From positions 61,288,338-61,352,337 of the forward strand of contig CM060691.1 of the NCBI GenBank assembly GCA_030686995.1: a stretch of 64,000 nt of DNA, written 5' to 3'. Under the pieces are notes generated by a model. That model ran no database searches and was not told where the DNA came from. It saw nothing but the letters and a program-made list of their open reading frames with translations. Below, piece after piece: positions 1-11,366 of this stretch (positions are counted from its first letter, which is position 1; each line of letters starts with the position of its first letter). The position numbers were made by a program, and so were the translations under genes. The stretch comes from Artemisia argyi (lineage: Eukaryota > Streptophyta > Magnoliopsida > Asterales > Asteraceae).

Positions 1-941
1 TCTACCTCTTCCTATGTCGAGCCGACTACTAGCTCCTAACATGGCCTCATTAGTAGTTACCTACGTATTAAATACAACCAAAATATCGTAGTACACCTCC
101 GATCATGTTTCTTAAGACGTTCAAGCAAGTTACCAATTGGAAGTCTGCCACTTTTCTTAAGCCTAACATCGAATTCATTCATCCACAACAATTATAAACA
201 AACAACTAACCCATAATCAATATCTAAGTTTCATTACATCTAAGCAAACAGAAAGACAACCTAGCCTAGCATGTTAAAGAGAAGACAAGCGTAAGATATA
301 ATCAAACAACACATAGACATATTGAATGATTTGATAAGGGACTTGTCTTCAATTAAGCATGGAAGAAACAAATGGTTGAAACCCTTAAAATAACTGTAAA
401 ATTCGTCTAGAGTTTACTCCCTTCAAAGTTGCACACAATGAATGAAAACTAGAAAACTATATATAGATTTTGTATCCTGGCGGGGTCAAGAGTAATGTGT
501 GATGCCGTCAACTCGCCGCCAAAATAAACTCGTATTGCCTAGATCCACTTCTGACGTCGTCACTCTTTATGGACTCTGGGCCGTCACTCTTGGAATTTAC
601 TCATGATGGCCTCGACAATTTAATACGTGACGTCGTCACGATCCCTTCACAAAACATTCTGGCGCGTCACGTGTATTTGATTTATCCACCCCTTTGTCAA
701 GTCATGATGCCATCACTAGCACCATGTGACGCCGTCATGTGCAATTTCCAGCATGATTTTGAGACTTTGTCGTTTTCTTCACTTTTTTGCTCTAAAAACG
801 TCCAAAATGCTTCCTTTTGTAAAATTCCTCTCAAAAGTACCTAAAATGACAAAAGGAACGATTTAGGGCAATATTTGATCAAATAATCTCGACTTTGGCC
901 TTAAATGACCCCCCAAAAGTGGTACACTTTTCGCTTCATCA
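1..941 (-). mobile_element. Truncated Athila-like LTR (cut by window start)
   Basis: Reads as the reverse complement of the LTR at 43644-45096 and is collinear with the inverted solo LTR at 45666-47131. Shared blocks are the run about rRNA-free A/T sequence with TGACG-type palindromes (about 480-760), the motif near 860-930 that precedes the LTR start, and the terminal CATCA at 937-941. The sequence after 941 lacks the polypurine tract expected inside an element, so 941 is an outer LTR boundary: either the 5' LTR of a minus-strand element continuing left of the window, or a solo LTR. It is more diverged than the other copies. Confidence 0.8.
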
Positions 942-1337
942 TTTAACTATTATGTCAATTTAAATTATGCATTTTAAAATAAGACAGTATTGTGATTTCA
1001 TTATTCATGTATCGACATATATACGTTAAAGTGTTTTATTAGGCCATAGTTTTTAACGAAACTTATATTAATAAACATTATCTTATTTTATTTTCAAGTT
1101 TTTATAATATTTAGCGGAAAGATTGAAATTGTTGCATGTCGATGAATATTATATCATATGTTTATAAAACACAATTATCATTCTAATAAAGAAACAATAT
1201 AGTTAATATAATTTTTTATAGGACATTTGTCAGATTAATTACATTCAATACAATAGTTAATATGATTTCTTTACAGGACACAATTATCATTCTAATCAAG
1301 AACCGTAAACTATTATTCTTATTTTCTTTTCATTTTC

Positions 1338-1514
1338 TGTAAGAAAAACAAGTATATAAACCCAAAAACCGTGATTGTATATCCATTCATTGATGAAGAT
1401 GATACCACTCCATCTGCTGTTGCAACTTCTATTTGTAGAGTTTTCTTGCATGATGTGGATAATGAATTCACCAACATTCATAAATGGGTCCCTGATTCAC
1501 TAGCCCCAACATGA
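1338..1514 (+). pseudogene. Possible terminal exon of an unrecognised gene
   Basis: A pyrimidine-rich run ending in TGTAAG is followed by an open frame of about 55 codons that ends in TGA at 1512-1514. Its composition looks coding (acidic IDEDD stretch, then a mixed sequence ending VPDSLAPT) in contrast to the A/T-rich flanks. No upstream exon or start codon was found and I do not recognise the family. It could be a captured or decayed last exon, or chance. Confidence 0.22.
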
Positions 1515-1648
1515 CCAATATCCAACCTTCCAAACACACAAATATATCAAAACAATAATAACAAGTCAAAAAAACTTAGATCCACTAGCCCCAACATGAA
1601 CAAAACATTAAATACATACGAATCGGTTCCTAGCGAGTTGACTCGGAC

Positions 1649-1662
1649 GAGTCACGTGACTC
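1649..1662. promoter_or_regulatory. Perfect 14-bp palindrome with G-box core
   Basis: GAGTCACGTGACTC is self-complementary and contains CACGTG, the plant bZIP/bHLH G-box, flanked by GAGTCA half-sites. A further GAGTCA and a TGACGCGTCA lie within 20 bp to the right. No adjacent gene is recognised, so function is unproven. Confidence 0.35.
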
Positions 1663-2187
1663 GGAGCGAGTCATGACGCGTCACACGATATAAACTTAGA
1701 TCCACACGTTTTCGTTATAAATCATTGAGTTTTTTTTCATGCTTTTAAAATAAAAACGTTTATATAACTTAGATCCTGTTAGGGTTTTGATGAAAATGAA
1801 GAAAATACGGAGAGTGGTGGCGCGTGCTTACCAACAAAAAAAGGAATGAGATGTGGTGGAATGACGTGGTGTTGGTGGTGACGCCGTGAGGGTGTTGGTG
1901 GTCACGTTTCCTTTTTTTTCCATTTTCTTCTTTCACTTGTGAACGTTAGGCAAAGATGGACGATGGTGATGATTAGGAGTGGTGGTGATGGATGTACGCG
2001 GCGGAAGAGCAAGATTGAGTGGCGGTGGGTAGTTATTAGAGCGTGTGTGGTGGTGTAGGAGATATAGAATATGGCGGTGGTTGTTTTGGTGGTGGCGGTG
2101 AGGTGATAGAGGTGGTGGTGATGGCGGTTTGGTGGTGTTGCAGCCGGCGGCGCACAAGAAGAGAGGGAGAGAGGGTGTGATGTTATA

Positions 2188-2463
2188 TGTAGAACCCAAG
2201 AATCACCTTCTGGAGGACGAGGTTGATCAAAATACGCCATTATTCTAGAGAGAGAAAGTAGAGAGAAGGTGAGGTGAAACAAAGATGTTTTTATTATGAT
2301 AAATTATGTTGCACACCCACACCCCTCAAGTGAAGCCTTGAGGGGTATTTATAGGCTTTACATAAGACAACTTTTACAATATTACATTAATAGTCCCTGC
2401 ACTTTATGCATTCTAGTTGTCTACTCCAATTCACGTAAATATCGCTCAGCTTCATTTCTAACA
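2188..2463 (-). repeat. 3' LTR of the 2.6 kb element
   Basis: 276 bp, TG...CA ends; the polypurine tract lies at about 2464-2475 on the plus-strand coordinates. It differs from its partner at a few positions. Confidence 0.9.
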
Positions 2464-3942
2464 ATCTCCCTCCAGCTGGAGATATACGTGAATTGGTTAC
2501 AGTGATTCCTAACAAGTAAAATAAAACAATCAAAGTAAGCGCAGCAATGCTGAGGAAGACTTCATAGCTCTTTTCTTCATAAATATCCCCAACAATCTTT
2601 GTTTACTTGTAGACGAATCACTTGCTAATCTAATTGGGTTATTACTCCCTCCCAATTAGTAAACCATTTTCTTTTACATGCTCCCTCCCAAATGGACAAC
2701 CCGTTTGATATAACCTTGATGCTTGTCGAAGAAGTATCTTTGAATTCTGCCCATATAATCTTCAGTCTCATGCACAGCGGAAAATGAATCTTTGACTGAT
2801 AATATGTAACTTCTTCACAGGTTTGTTTGGGGAGCATCATATTGTCATCTTCAACTCACTTAGAATGCTTTTAGTTCTTCAATAAAAGCCCCGATGTACA
2901 CATTTCTCCCTCCTGGATGATGACGATCTCTCGGAATCATCATAAATATGTGTACATAAACATATCAACTGGAAGCAACATACAAATCAATACCCCATGA
3001 GTGAAATGGCAATAACTATTCTCTCTACAATTCATCTCAGATCAACCTCTTTTCACTTCCATTGGCTAATAGTAAGTGACCATGTGTGGAGACAACCCGA
3101 TATGACAAACTTGAGTGTGAAGTAAAATTCTCCAGGCTTGTGACTTACGCTTGTACTATCCTGATTAAGAACCTATACTGAGCACAACAACGTTACTCCT
3201 TACAATATAGGTAGTGGCATATACCCAACCATCCATCCTTTATTGTATATCCGTCTCTTGAACAATCCACAACCTTGTGTGACACTGATCACTACAACGT
3301 AACTCCTTAAAGTGATAGCTATTGTGAGCATTAAGAACCAACTTATACGTTTATAGATCTCACACATAGCTAGATGTCCAAGTCTTAATCACTATCCCAT
3401 GAATGCTCAAACAAGGATCTTCAAAAGTCTTCATCCAACCAACCCCTAGACCTTGAGATACTAAGTACACGCACCCGTGAAACGTCACTTCAAGCTCAAA
3501 TAAGTAATAAACAAATTATCCCCGTAGTCACCTTTTGATAACGTTCAAAATTTAGCCATTGATCTTTGGTGAATCTTGATCAGGATCTTTTAAGCAATTC
3601 GTGGTGTGTTTTTGGTGAAGCTTGACATTCAATCACGTTGATTCGTAGTGATTTCGGATTTTCCCTCCAAAAATATAATTGGAAAATTTTCTCCCTCAAA
3701 ATATGGAAATCACTAAGAAATACAATGCTAAGGTTACCAGAAAAATTTGAGTATTAAAAATTTTTACGCAAAATTTCACCGAAAAAATTCGAATTTTGGC
3801 CTAAAAATTTGAATTTCGGGCCAAAATTTTCAACGTTATATCAAAATTTGAATTTCGTGTAAAAATTGAACGTTTAGTCTCCTCTCAAAAATAAATTTTA
3901 CTCAAATTTTCCCGCCAAAAAACTTTTTTTTTTTTTTTTTTG

Positions 3943-4422
3943 CTAACTCGATAAGCCCCTAACTCGATAAAGCTCCTAACTCGGTAACCTTTGTAACTCG
4001 GTAAAGTTCCTAACTCGGTAACCACTTCCCAAACTCGATAGCTTCATCTAACTCGATAACCATTCCCTAACTCGATAATACCTCAAACTCGATAAATCCC
4101 TTACTCCCTAACTCGGTAACCATTTCAAACTCGGTAATCATTTCAAACTCGGTAACCTTGATCAATTTTGGCAGAGTTTCGTTTATGTAGCAAACGTGAA
4201 AAACCTTACTCGATAAACGATAAGGATTGTTAGCTAACTCGCTAACTGGCTAACTCGCCAAAACTTTCAAACTCGCCAATATCCTAATTCATCAAATCCT
4301 AACTCGATAAAAAAATTTTAACTCGAATTTTTTCTAACTCAAAAAGAAAAAAAATCTAACTCGCCAATATCCTAACTCGATAAGCAGTCTTCAAACTCGA
4401 TAATCATCAGCCAAACTCGATA
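3943..4422. repeat. Degenerate AACTCG(A/G)TAA array
   Basis: About 480 bp densely packed with AACTCGATAA, AACTCGGTAA and AACTCGCCAA variants at irregular spacing of roughly 10-25 bp, downstream of a T tract (3925-3941). It sits next to the primer-binding-site end of the element, i.e. in its leader. Irregular spacing and three core variants distinguish it from a simple microsatellite. Confidence 0.85.
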
Positions 4423-4502
4423 AAATTGCGATGAACAGTACCAGATTCGCTTTATTCACCCAAAAACACCACGATTCGCCCCCGGTTCGCTCTGATGCCA
4501 AT

Positions 4503-4778
4503 TGTAGAACCCAAGAATCACCTTCTGGAGGACGAGGTTGATCAAAATACGCCATTATTCTAGAGAGAGAAAGTAGAGAGAATGTGAGGTGAAACAAAGA
4601 TGTTTTTATTATGATAAATTATGTTGCACACTCACACCCCTCAAGTGAAGCCTTGAGGGGTATTTATAGGCCTTACATAAGACAACTTTTACAATATTAC
4701 ATTAATAGTCCCTGCACTTTATGCATTCTAGTTGTCTACTCCAATTCACGTAAATATCGCTCAGCTTCATTTCTAACA
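4503..4778 (-). repeat. 5' LTR of the 2.6 kb element
   Basis: 276 bp partner of 2188-2463, adjacent to the initiator-Met-type primer-binding site. Confidence 0.9.
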
Positions 4779-4919
4779 TTATATTTTTAGGGTTTTGATA
4801 AAATGGGGGAAGGGATAAAGGGTGTAAGGTTTTTATTAATAAAAATGACTTGGTGTGCAATTAGAGATAACTTTACATGAATGTTTTTTTTTTCATAAAA
4901 TTAGGGTGAACTCAAATGT

Positions 4920-5116
4920 CATTTTTCGATGATGGTCAGTTCTTTTATGGAACTAAAGAAGCTCAAAATTATACATGGACACCACCATTTTTTGATGATG
5001 GTCAATTTTTTTATGGAACTGAAGAAGCGCAAAATTCTACATGGACACCACCATTTTTTAATGATGATCAATTTTGTTATGGAACTGAAGAAGCTCAAAA
5101 TTCTACATCACCATTT
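4920..5116 (+). repeat. 66-bp tandem repeat, three copies, in MULE 5' end
   Basis: Units begin at about 4920, 4986 and 5052 and encode FFDDGQFFYGTKEAQN-like repeats; the third is diverged and shortened. The period is a multiple of three, so the frame is kept. Confidence 0.85.
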
Positions 5117-5351
5117 TCCACCGATGAGGTAAAAAAAAGATTAAATAAAATGTTTTATACTATATTAATAAAATTAATATACGTCACATCACCGTTAACA
5201 AAAAAAATAGCAATTGTATGTTTTCGGATCTCGTGAAAATATGATGAATTGGGTGAAAAATACGGCATACTCTCTTGGTTATGTCATTGTCACACTAAGA
5301 TCAAAGAAAAGCAAAAACGGTCTCATGAATAAATTGTGTCTTGTATGTGAC

Positions 5352-5624
5352 CTAGGGGTGAGCATCGGTTCAGGACCAGACCGACAAGACCGAGGACCGA
5401 ATTAGCAAAAACGCTAAGACCGAGGACTGGACCGAATGTGGTCTGTCCGGTCTAGGCCGGTCCGGTCCAACAAGGCCAAAAAATCGGTTTGTAGACCGTA
5501 CCCGGCCGGACCGAGGACCGAATTAGCTAAAAAGCCAAGACCAAGGACCAGGCCGAATGTGGTCGGTCCGGTCCGGTCCGGTCTCGGTCGGTCTGATCCG
5601 TTCTGGTAGTTTGCTCAGCCCTAG
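5352..5624. mobile_element. MITE-like insertion in the MULE gene
   Basis: 273 bp ending in CTAGGGGTGAGC and GCTCAGCCCTAG, i.e. inverted ends with one mismatch. The outermost CTAG can be read as a TA target duplication. The interior is built from GGTCCGGTC and GGACCGA repeats, giving high GC unlike the flanks. It interrupts the zinc-knuckle-like N-terminal part of the MULE gene: MULE-like sequence resumes immediately after it. Confidence 0.7.
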
Positions 5625-7717
5625 TGTAACCGTAGTGGTAAACCTAACGGATCTGGATCAAGTAAAAAAAACTAGTTCCAAAAAGACAGATTGTCCGTTT
5701 AAGTTGGTTGGAAAATATTCATTGGAACATCATTATTGGACGATAAGAGTGGTATGCGGTCTACATAACCACCACTCTACAAGGCATCTAGAGGGTCATC
5801 CATATGCAAGGCGGTTGTGTGATGATCAATTTTGTTTGGTAGAAGATTTGACGTCGAAGAGTGTGCCACCACGTCAAATTCTATCAACGCTAAAGGATCA
5901 AGATGAAACTAACTTGTCAACACTCCCGACAATCTATCAGGCACAAAAAAAGATTCGCAAGGTCGAGACAGCCGGAAAAACTCAACTGCAATTTCTTATG
6001 TCCCTTTTGCATAATAATCGTTATGTATATCAAACTGATACACACCCAATTACAGACGAGTTACAGGGTTTATTTTTTGTCCATCCTACATCTTATAAGA
6101 TATGGCGTGCATTCCGCACGTGTTGATTATAGATGCCACGTACAAGACGAAGGTATTCAAGATGCCTTTTGTTGAAATTCTTAGTGTAACTTCAACCAAA
6201 AAGACATTTTGCATAGCATTTGCTTTTATAAGGGAAGAAAAGATGGACAACTATAAGTGGGTCTTGGAACATCTAAAGTGGACACTAAATGAGTGTATAC
6301 ACCCACGTGTTATAGTCACAGATAGAGAGTTGGCACTCATGAGTGCGTGTGAAAAAGTTTTTCCATACGCCAATCATATACTCTGTAGATATTGAAATAT
6401 TTTTAAGTATTGCAGGCGAAGAATTAAGTCATATGATGATTGGGTAATTTTATCAATGTGGAAGTTACTAGAAGATTCTCCAACGTGGTTGTCATACACA
6501 GAAAACTACGAGGAACTTCGAATATTTTTGGAAGATTACCCTCGTAAGTCTTTTACATTAATAGTTCTTTATAACCTGATAATTTTATCTATAAGTCCTA
6601 CCCGGTATTTGTTTTTCGTTCCTTTCAGGTGTTTTAAGATACATACATGACTCATGGTTGGACAAATATAAAACACGTTTTGTGTCTGCCTCGATTGACC
6701 ATTCTTTGAACTTTGGAAATCGCACATCTAACAGAGTTCATAGCCAACATGCCAAGTTGAAGAAATACTTGGAATCTGCACGTCTAAATTTGGATAAATT
6801 TGTTGGTTGTATTGATAAAATCGTAAAGTCACAGCTCACGGCAATCAGAGGAAGTTTTGGAAAAAGTGAAATTTCTCGTTATCATCACCACAATAAACCA
6901 TGCTTCGATTTATTATGAGGTTTCCTCTCAAATAAAGCTCTTGAGTTAATGGTGAAAGAGATTGATCGATCGAATGAGTTTCAACTAGATTCCTCAACTT
7001 GTGATTGTCAATTATATAACAGTTGTGGGTTACCGTTTGCTTACAGACTTTCATTGTACATGACTTCAGGTCCGTATATACAATTACTCCTAATTGATTT
7101 ATATTTTGAATTATTTATTTTTCAACATCTAAGAAAAAATGTATGCAGGTGAGTGTATTCCTTTAGATTCAATAGATATCTTTTGGAGAACACTAGATCT
7201 TTCACCGGCAACATCTTTGCAAAGTGACAATATTTGTTGCGATGCTGAATTAAACCATGTGAAAGAACACTTCAACAATCAGATTGATGCTGGAAAAAGA
7301 AGTGTCTTAAGAAAGTTGGTTGACATATTCAACCCAAGCAAAATGACCATTAAACCGCCCAAGGTTAAGCAAAACACCCGTGGACGACCGAGCTTGAAAA
7401 AACAACAGCAACAAAAACAAGCAACAACAGAAAAACACCCGCGGTCAGCGAGGTTGTTTGGGATTGATTTGAACGTCGAACCGGCCAGACAGAGTTCTTA
7501 CACAAACAACAAGTAACAAAAAAAGAAGCGCGGTTTATTTTCATGCAAGTTTTTCGAGATAGATCCAAATATGCAACCTAAAAGACATGGTTCATCTTCA
7601 AACTCTCAAGGAGGACGGACGCAAAACTTAATCCCGGACCTAAATGAAGAACCGCCAGCTTCCGAAGAACAGTTTTAAAATCCTAGTAGACAAATTCCAA
7701 AAGTTTTCCATCCTTAT

Positions 7718-8260
7718 ATCTCGAACACAAGTCTACAAGATGTCGAAGCAGATGGAAACTATGGGTTTAGATCCGTCGCTCTCGGTTATAGTCTCACTGA
7801 AGATGATTGGCCTAATTCGGTCAGATTTGGTGCTCCATTTAAAGTCTCATCAAGAACAATACAGGTGGATATTTAGAACTATAGGTTATAACCAAATCTA
7901 TAGAATCGTGAGCTCTGCTGGAGTATGGATGGAAATGCCAAACACAGGATTGGTAATTGCTTCAACGCATAACAAAGTTGTTGTAGGTCTATCCAACAAT
8001 GGAGGTTCCACTACGTGTTTTCCTCTTTGGTCCAGTCCACCGCAATCAGACTCAAATGATATCATTGTGATTGCCCACGTGCATGACAATCATTATATCA
8101 GAGTTGCACTACGGGAAGGTTTTCCTTTACGATAACTCATCCACTTTGGATCACATACAGAAATAATGTTGCATCTGGATGGGGAAAGAAATATGCGAGT
8201 CGTCAGGATGATTTTCACGAGTATTATCGTCGTAAACCTGAACATTATGATCTAACTTAA
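7718..8260 (+). pseudogene. OTU protease domain remnant of the MULE gene
   Basis: Frame 1 contains DVEADGNYGFRSVA, the OTU catalytic motif (usually DGNCxF) with Tyr for Cys. After a frame change near 7840 the next frame carries MPNTGLVIAS, FPLWSS and IIVIAHVHDNHYIRV, matching the C-terminal half of OTU domains with the catalytic His region kept. A third frame gives the last segment ending EHYDLT at the TAA (8258-8260). OTU domains are deubiquitinases; this one would be inactive. Confidence 0.75.
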
Positions 8261-9525
8261 TGTAATTTTATGACACTATCGTGATTGAAAAAGTTAATGA
8301 AAATCATTTAGTTCATGTTTATATATTTGTTTGTTTTATTTACCATGCCAATCAAATATTATTCATACTAAATAATATTAGGTTGTTCATTAATTTCAAA
8401 TATAAATGCTACTTAATGCTCTTTTTTCCTACCATCCAAATTCACATAATGGCTACTTAAGCTTTACAAAACATCAATTCTAATATACATTATGTAACTA
8501 AAACGACTATTAATTTTCTTTCTCCCCGAAAGAATTAATGTAAGACATACGAATATTTGCCGAATATATATCCACTGAAAATTAATGTAAGACATGTTAT
8601 AATTGGTTCCCCAAAAATCAACATTATTAAAGTAATTTTTTATGAAATGGTAAATTTGCAACAATATAAAAGAAATAAGATAAAGCTGGCCATGTGCTAG
8701 TACCCTCCAATTTTGCCGCCTTTTTCTTTCCCTCCCAAAATTTGTCGCCCATTATTTGCCGCTTTTTTCTTTCCCTTGTTTTTTTGGGTCCTACTATCTA
8801 TACAACAAATGAATCAAATCCTACCAAGAGAATGTATATATTATTGAAAAAAAAAAAGCATTAAAAAGAGATGAGATGCTTACTGCTATGGGACATCCCC
8901 AACAAAACAAATCAAAACAAGATAATACAAACAAATCAAAATATGAAAAATGTGCTGTTGGAAAGAAATCACATGCAACTAATGATTGGTAATGATTGAT
9001 AGTGATTTGATGGAGTGTATTTACCAAATATGTGGAGTGTAAAAACACAAAGCTATCAAAAATCATTCGAGACAAAAAGAAGTGGTATGGTGGATTGAAT
9101 ACCAATTGTGGGCCTCAAGTCTTTATTATCACTCACAATTTATTTTTTCTCTCACTAATTTAATAATAAAATATTCTCACAGTTTGACATTTTATTAATT
9201 AGTTTGATTAAAATAATTATTTTAATAAAATATTAATATTATCTTATATTCATTTTCTTTCATTTCAAAACCAAATCCGAATCCGATTCTAAACCTTCTT
9301 ATAAACTCTTATAAACAAACAGGCCCTAAAAGTGTATATAATTTAAAAATTGAAAATGAATTTAAAAGTGTTATTAGAAAAAGTTAAGAAAAATATATGA
9401 ATAAATTAATAAAATGTTAAAGCTATTTGTGGCTAAGAATGACTCATAACATAAAATTGTCATTAATTCCTATGATACCTCACTAAAATTAGTGGAATGG
9501 ATATTTAAGTTAAATCCATTACTTA
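8261..9525. other. AT-rich intergenic DNA with a MITE fragment
   Basis: No gene recognised. The minus-strand frame at 8821-9105 is hydrophobic and F-rich and looks accidental. About 9230-9325 ends in ACAAACAGGCCCTAA, closely similar to the right-hand part and terminus of the Tourist-like MITE at 9526-9893, so part of this stretch is probably a truncated relative. Confidence 0.5.
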
Positions 9526-9893
9526 AAGCCTGTTTGGTATGAGGGGATGGGCATTTGCATTTGGAGTTGGATTCACTAAATATGTTTGGTTAAGGATTTG
9601 GGATATGTTGGGCCCGCAAATAACTCAAATATTTGATATATGTAAAAAGAGTCTACGAGGGTAGGGTTTAGTATAAGTTATGTGGAAATATCTGACAAGT
9701 CAACTTGGCATGATAGTATTTGTAGTTAAACATTTGTAGGCCTACCATAAAAGAAATATTTATACTTAAATTAAATTTTTATACATATGTAATTAACAAA
9801 ATACTAGTAATAAATAATATATTTTCTCTCTCATACATTAAATTTAAATTCAAATCCAAATCCTAAACTTAAACCCGTCTACAAACCAGACCC
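9526..9893. mobile_element. Tourist-like MITE (PIF/Harbinger type)
   Basis: 368 bp between TTA duplications (9523-9525, 9894-9896). Ends AAGCCTGTTTGG and, reversed, GGGTCTGGTTTG are imperfect inverted repeats with the GTTTGG signature of Tourist elements. No coding capacity. TSD length and terminal sequence support the class; the TIR match is imperfect. Confidence 0.65.
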
Positions 9894-9958
9894 TTAATTC
9901 CATAATTACTAAACCAAACTAAAGATTCAAGCTTTTATTTCATTCTATATAGGCAAAA

Positions 9959-10618
9959 GAGTAAATTACATAGATGGTCCCTGTGGTTTGCTCAAAGTTT
10001 CACTCACAGTCCCTGAAACTTTTTTGTTGCACGGATAGTCCCTATCTTTGAAAAAAATAACACTCATAGTCCCTCCACTTAACTGGGGTTAGTGACTTCC
10101 GTTATCTTTTGCATCGTTAGTCCTTTTTTGTTAAATATCATTGCATCGTTAGTCCTTTATAATAACGGTCGTTTATAATTTGAAAAAATAAAAAAAAAAA
10201 ATTTGAAAAAATTGAAAAAAAAAATTCGAACAAAAAAATATAAAAAAAAAATTGAAAAAATTGAAAAAAAAAAATTCGAACAAAATTTTTTTTTTTTTTT
10301 GAAATTTGATTTTTTTTTTAGAAATTTCGAACAAAAAAAAATATTTAGAAATTTTTTAGAAAAAAATTTTGAAAAAATAGAAAAAAAATAATTTCGAACA
10401 AAAAATCAAAAAAAAATTGAAAAAAATAATTTCGAACAAAAAAATATTATAAAAAAATTTGAAAAAACTGAAAAAAAAAATTCGAACAAAAAAATATTTT
10501 TTTTTGAAATTTGATTTTTTTTTTTTTAGAAATTTCGAACAAAAAAAAATTTAGAAATTTTTTTTAGAAAAATTTTCGAAAAAGAATATATTTTTTTTGA
10601 AAAAATTGAAAATAAAAT

Positions 10619-10686
<68 letters not shown>

Positions 10687-11357
10687 ATAAAATTTTTTTG
10701 ATTTTTTTTCTAATTTTTTTTTTATTTTTTAGAAAAAAAATTTTGAAAAAATTGAAAAAAAAATTTGAAAAAATTGAAAAAAGAAATTTCGAACAAAAAA
10801 ATATTTTTTTGTTCGAATTTTTTTGCTAAAAAAAAAATCAATTTCTAAAAAATTTTTTCAAAAAATTTTTTTTCTAAATTTTTTTTTGTTCGAAATTTCT
10901 AAAAAAAATCAAATTTCAAAAAAAAATATTTTTTTGTTCGAAATTTTTTTTTCAGTTTTTCCAAATTTTTTTTCTAAAAAAAATTTCTAAAATTTTTTTT
11001 TGTTCGAAATTTCTAAAAAAAATCAAATTTCAAAAAAAAAAATTTTTTGTTCGAAATTTTTTTTTCAATTTTTTCAAATTTTTTTTCTATTTTTTTTTTT
11101 TTTTGATTTTTTCAAATTATAAACGGCCGTTATTATAAAGGACTAACGATGCAATGATATTTAACAAAAAAAGGACTAACGATGCAAAAAAAGGACTAAC
11201 GATGCAAAAGATAACGGAAGCCACTAACCCCAGTTAAGTGGAGGGACTATGAGTGTTATTCTTTTCAAAGATAGGGACTATCTGTGCAACAAAAAAGTTT
11301 CAGGGACTGTGAGTGAAACTTTGAGCAAACCACAAGGACCGTCTATGTAATTTACTC
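9959..11357. mobile_element. 1.4 kb foldback (MULE-type) element, 9-bp TSD
   Basis: The two arms (about 9959-10620 and 10682-11357) are inverted copies; the first 85 bases differ at only about four positions. The termini begin GAGTAAATTACATAGA. A perfect 9-bp duplication TAGGCAAAA flanks it (9950-9958, 11358-11366), the TSD length typical of Mutator-like elements. Internal arm sequence repeats GAAAAAATTG and TTCGAACAAAAAAATA motifs, and the loop is a (TA)n of about 60 bp. The right arm has an extra copy of the AAAGGACTAACGATGC unit. No transposase. The whole can fold into one long hairpin. Confidence 0.92.
10622..10681. repeat. (TA)n at the centre of the foldback element
   Basis: About 30 TA units, forming the turn between the two inverted arms. 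Confidence 0.95.
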
Positions 11358-11366
11358 TAGGCAAAA

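Larger units (their letters stand above)
942..2187. other. AT-rich intergenic DNA
   Basis: Low-complexity A/T-rich sequence without a convincing gene. It holds a short open stretch (1338-1514), a palindromic G-box cluster (1649-1680) and, from about 1800, a GGTGGTGG-rich stretch. The minus-strand open frames at 1902-2282 are proline/histidine-rich products of that simple sequence and run into the LTR at 2188, so they are not called as genes. Confidence 0.5.
2188..4778 (-). mobile_element. Complete non-coding LTR retrotransposon (2,591 bp)
   Basis: Two near-identical 276-bp direct repeats (2188-2463 and 4503-4778) have TG...CA termini and are flanked by the 5-bp duplication TTATA (2183-2187, 4779-4783). 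On the minus strand the LTR end is followed after two bases by TGGCATCAGAGC (4489-4500), one mismatch from the usual initiator-tRNA-Met primer-binding site, and a purine tract GGAGGGAGAT precedes the other LTR. These fix the orientation. The roughly 2 kb interior has no gag or pol frame, so it is non-autonomous, resembling an oversized TRIM. The LTRs differ at only a few bases, so the insertion is recent. An array of AACTCG-type repeats fills 3943-4422. Confidence 0.92.
4916..8260 (+). pseudogene. Decayed MULE transposase gene with C-terminal OTU domain
   Basis: In order: three 22-residue repeats (4920-5116); a FAR1-like N-terminal region (5214-5352, resuming 5625-6100); the MULE transposase core with IDATYK (about 6129) and VTDREL (about 6318) supplying two acidic positions; a block with FGNRTSNRVHSQHAKLKKYL; a SWIM-like segment with STCDCQ and CGLPFAY in which the usual Cys/His pattern is partly lost; a basic linker; and an OTU-type cysteine protease domain (about 7720-8260). 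Two GT-AG introns are evident (about 6543-6628, about 7070-7147). Damage: a 273-bp MITE at 5352, a one-base loss near 6112, TGA at 6393, frame changes near 7600 and 7840, and Tyr in place of the OTU catalytic Cys. MULE transposases mobilise Mutator elements; this copy cannot make a full protein. No flanking TIRs were identified. Confidence 0.85.

Noticed and set aside
1902..2282. 126-aa minus-strand open frame
   Set aside because: Low-complexity His/Pro/Thr product of a GGTGGTGG-rich stretch that runs across the LTR boundary at 2188; no domain.
8821..9105. 94-aa minus-strand hydrophobic frame
   Set aside because: Phe-rich with no family resemblance; partly derived from A/T-rich DNA.
10203..10391. 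Lys/Phe-rich open frame
   Set aside because: A/T-rich arm of the foldback element; no coding signal.
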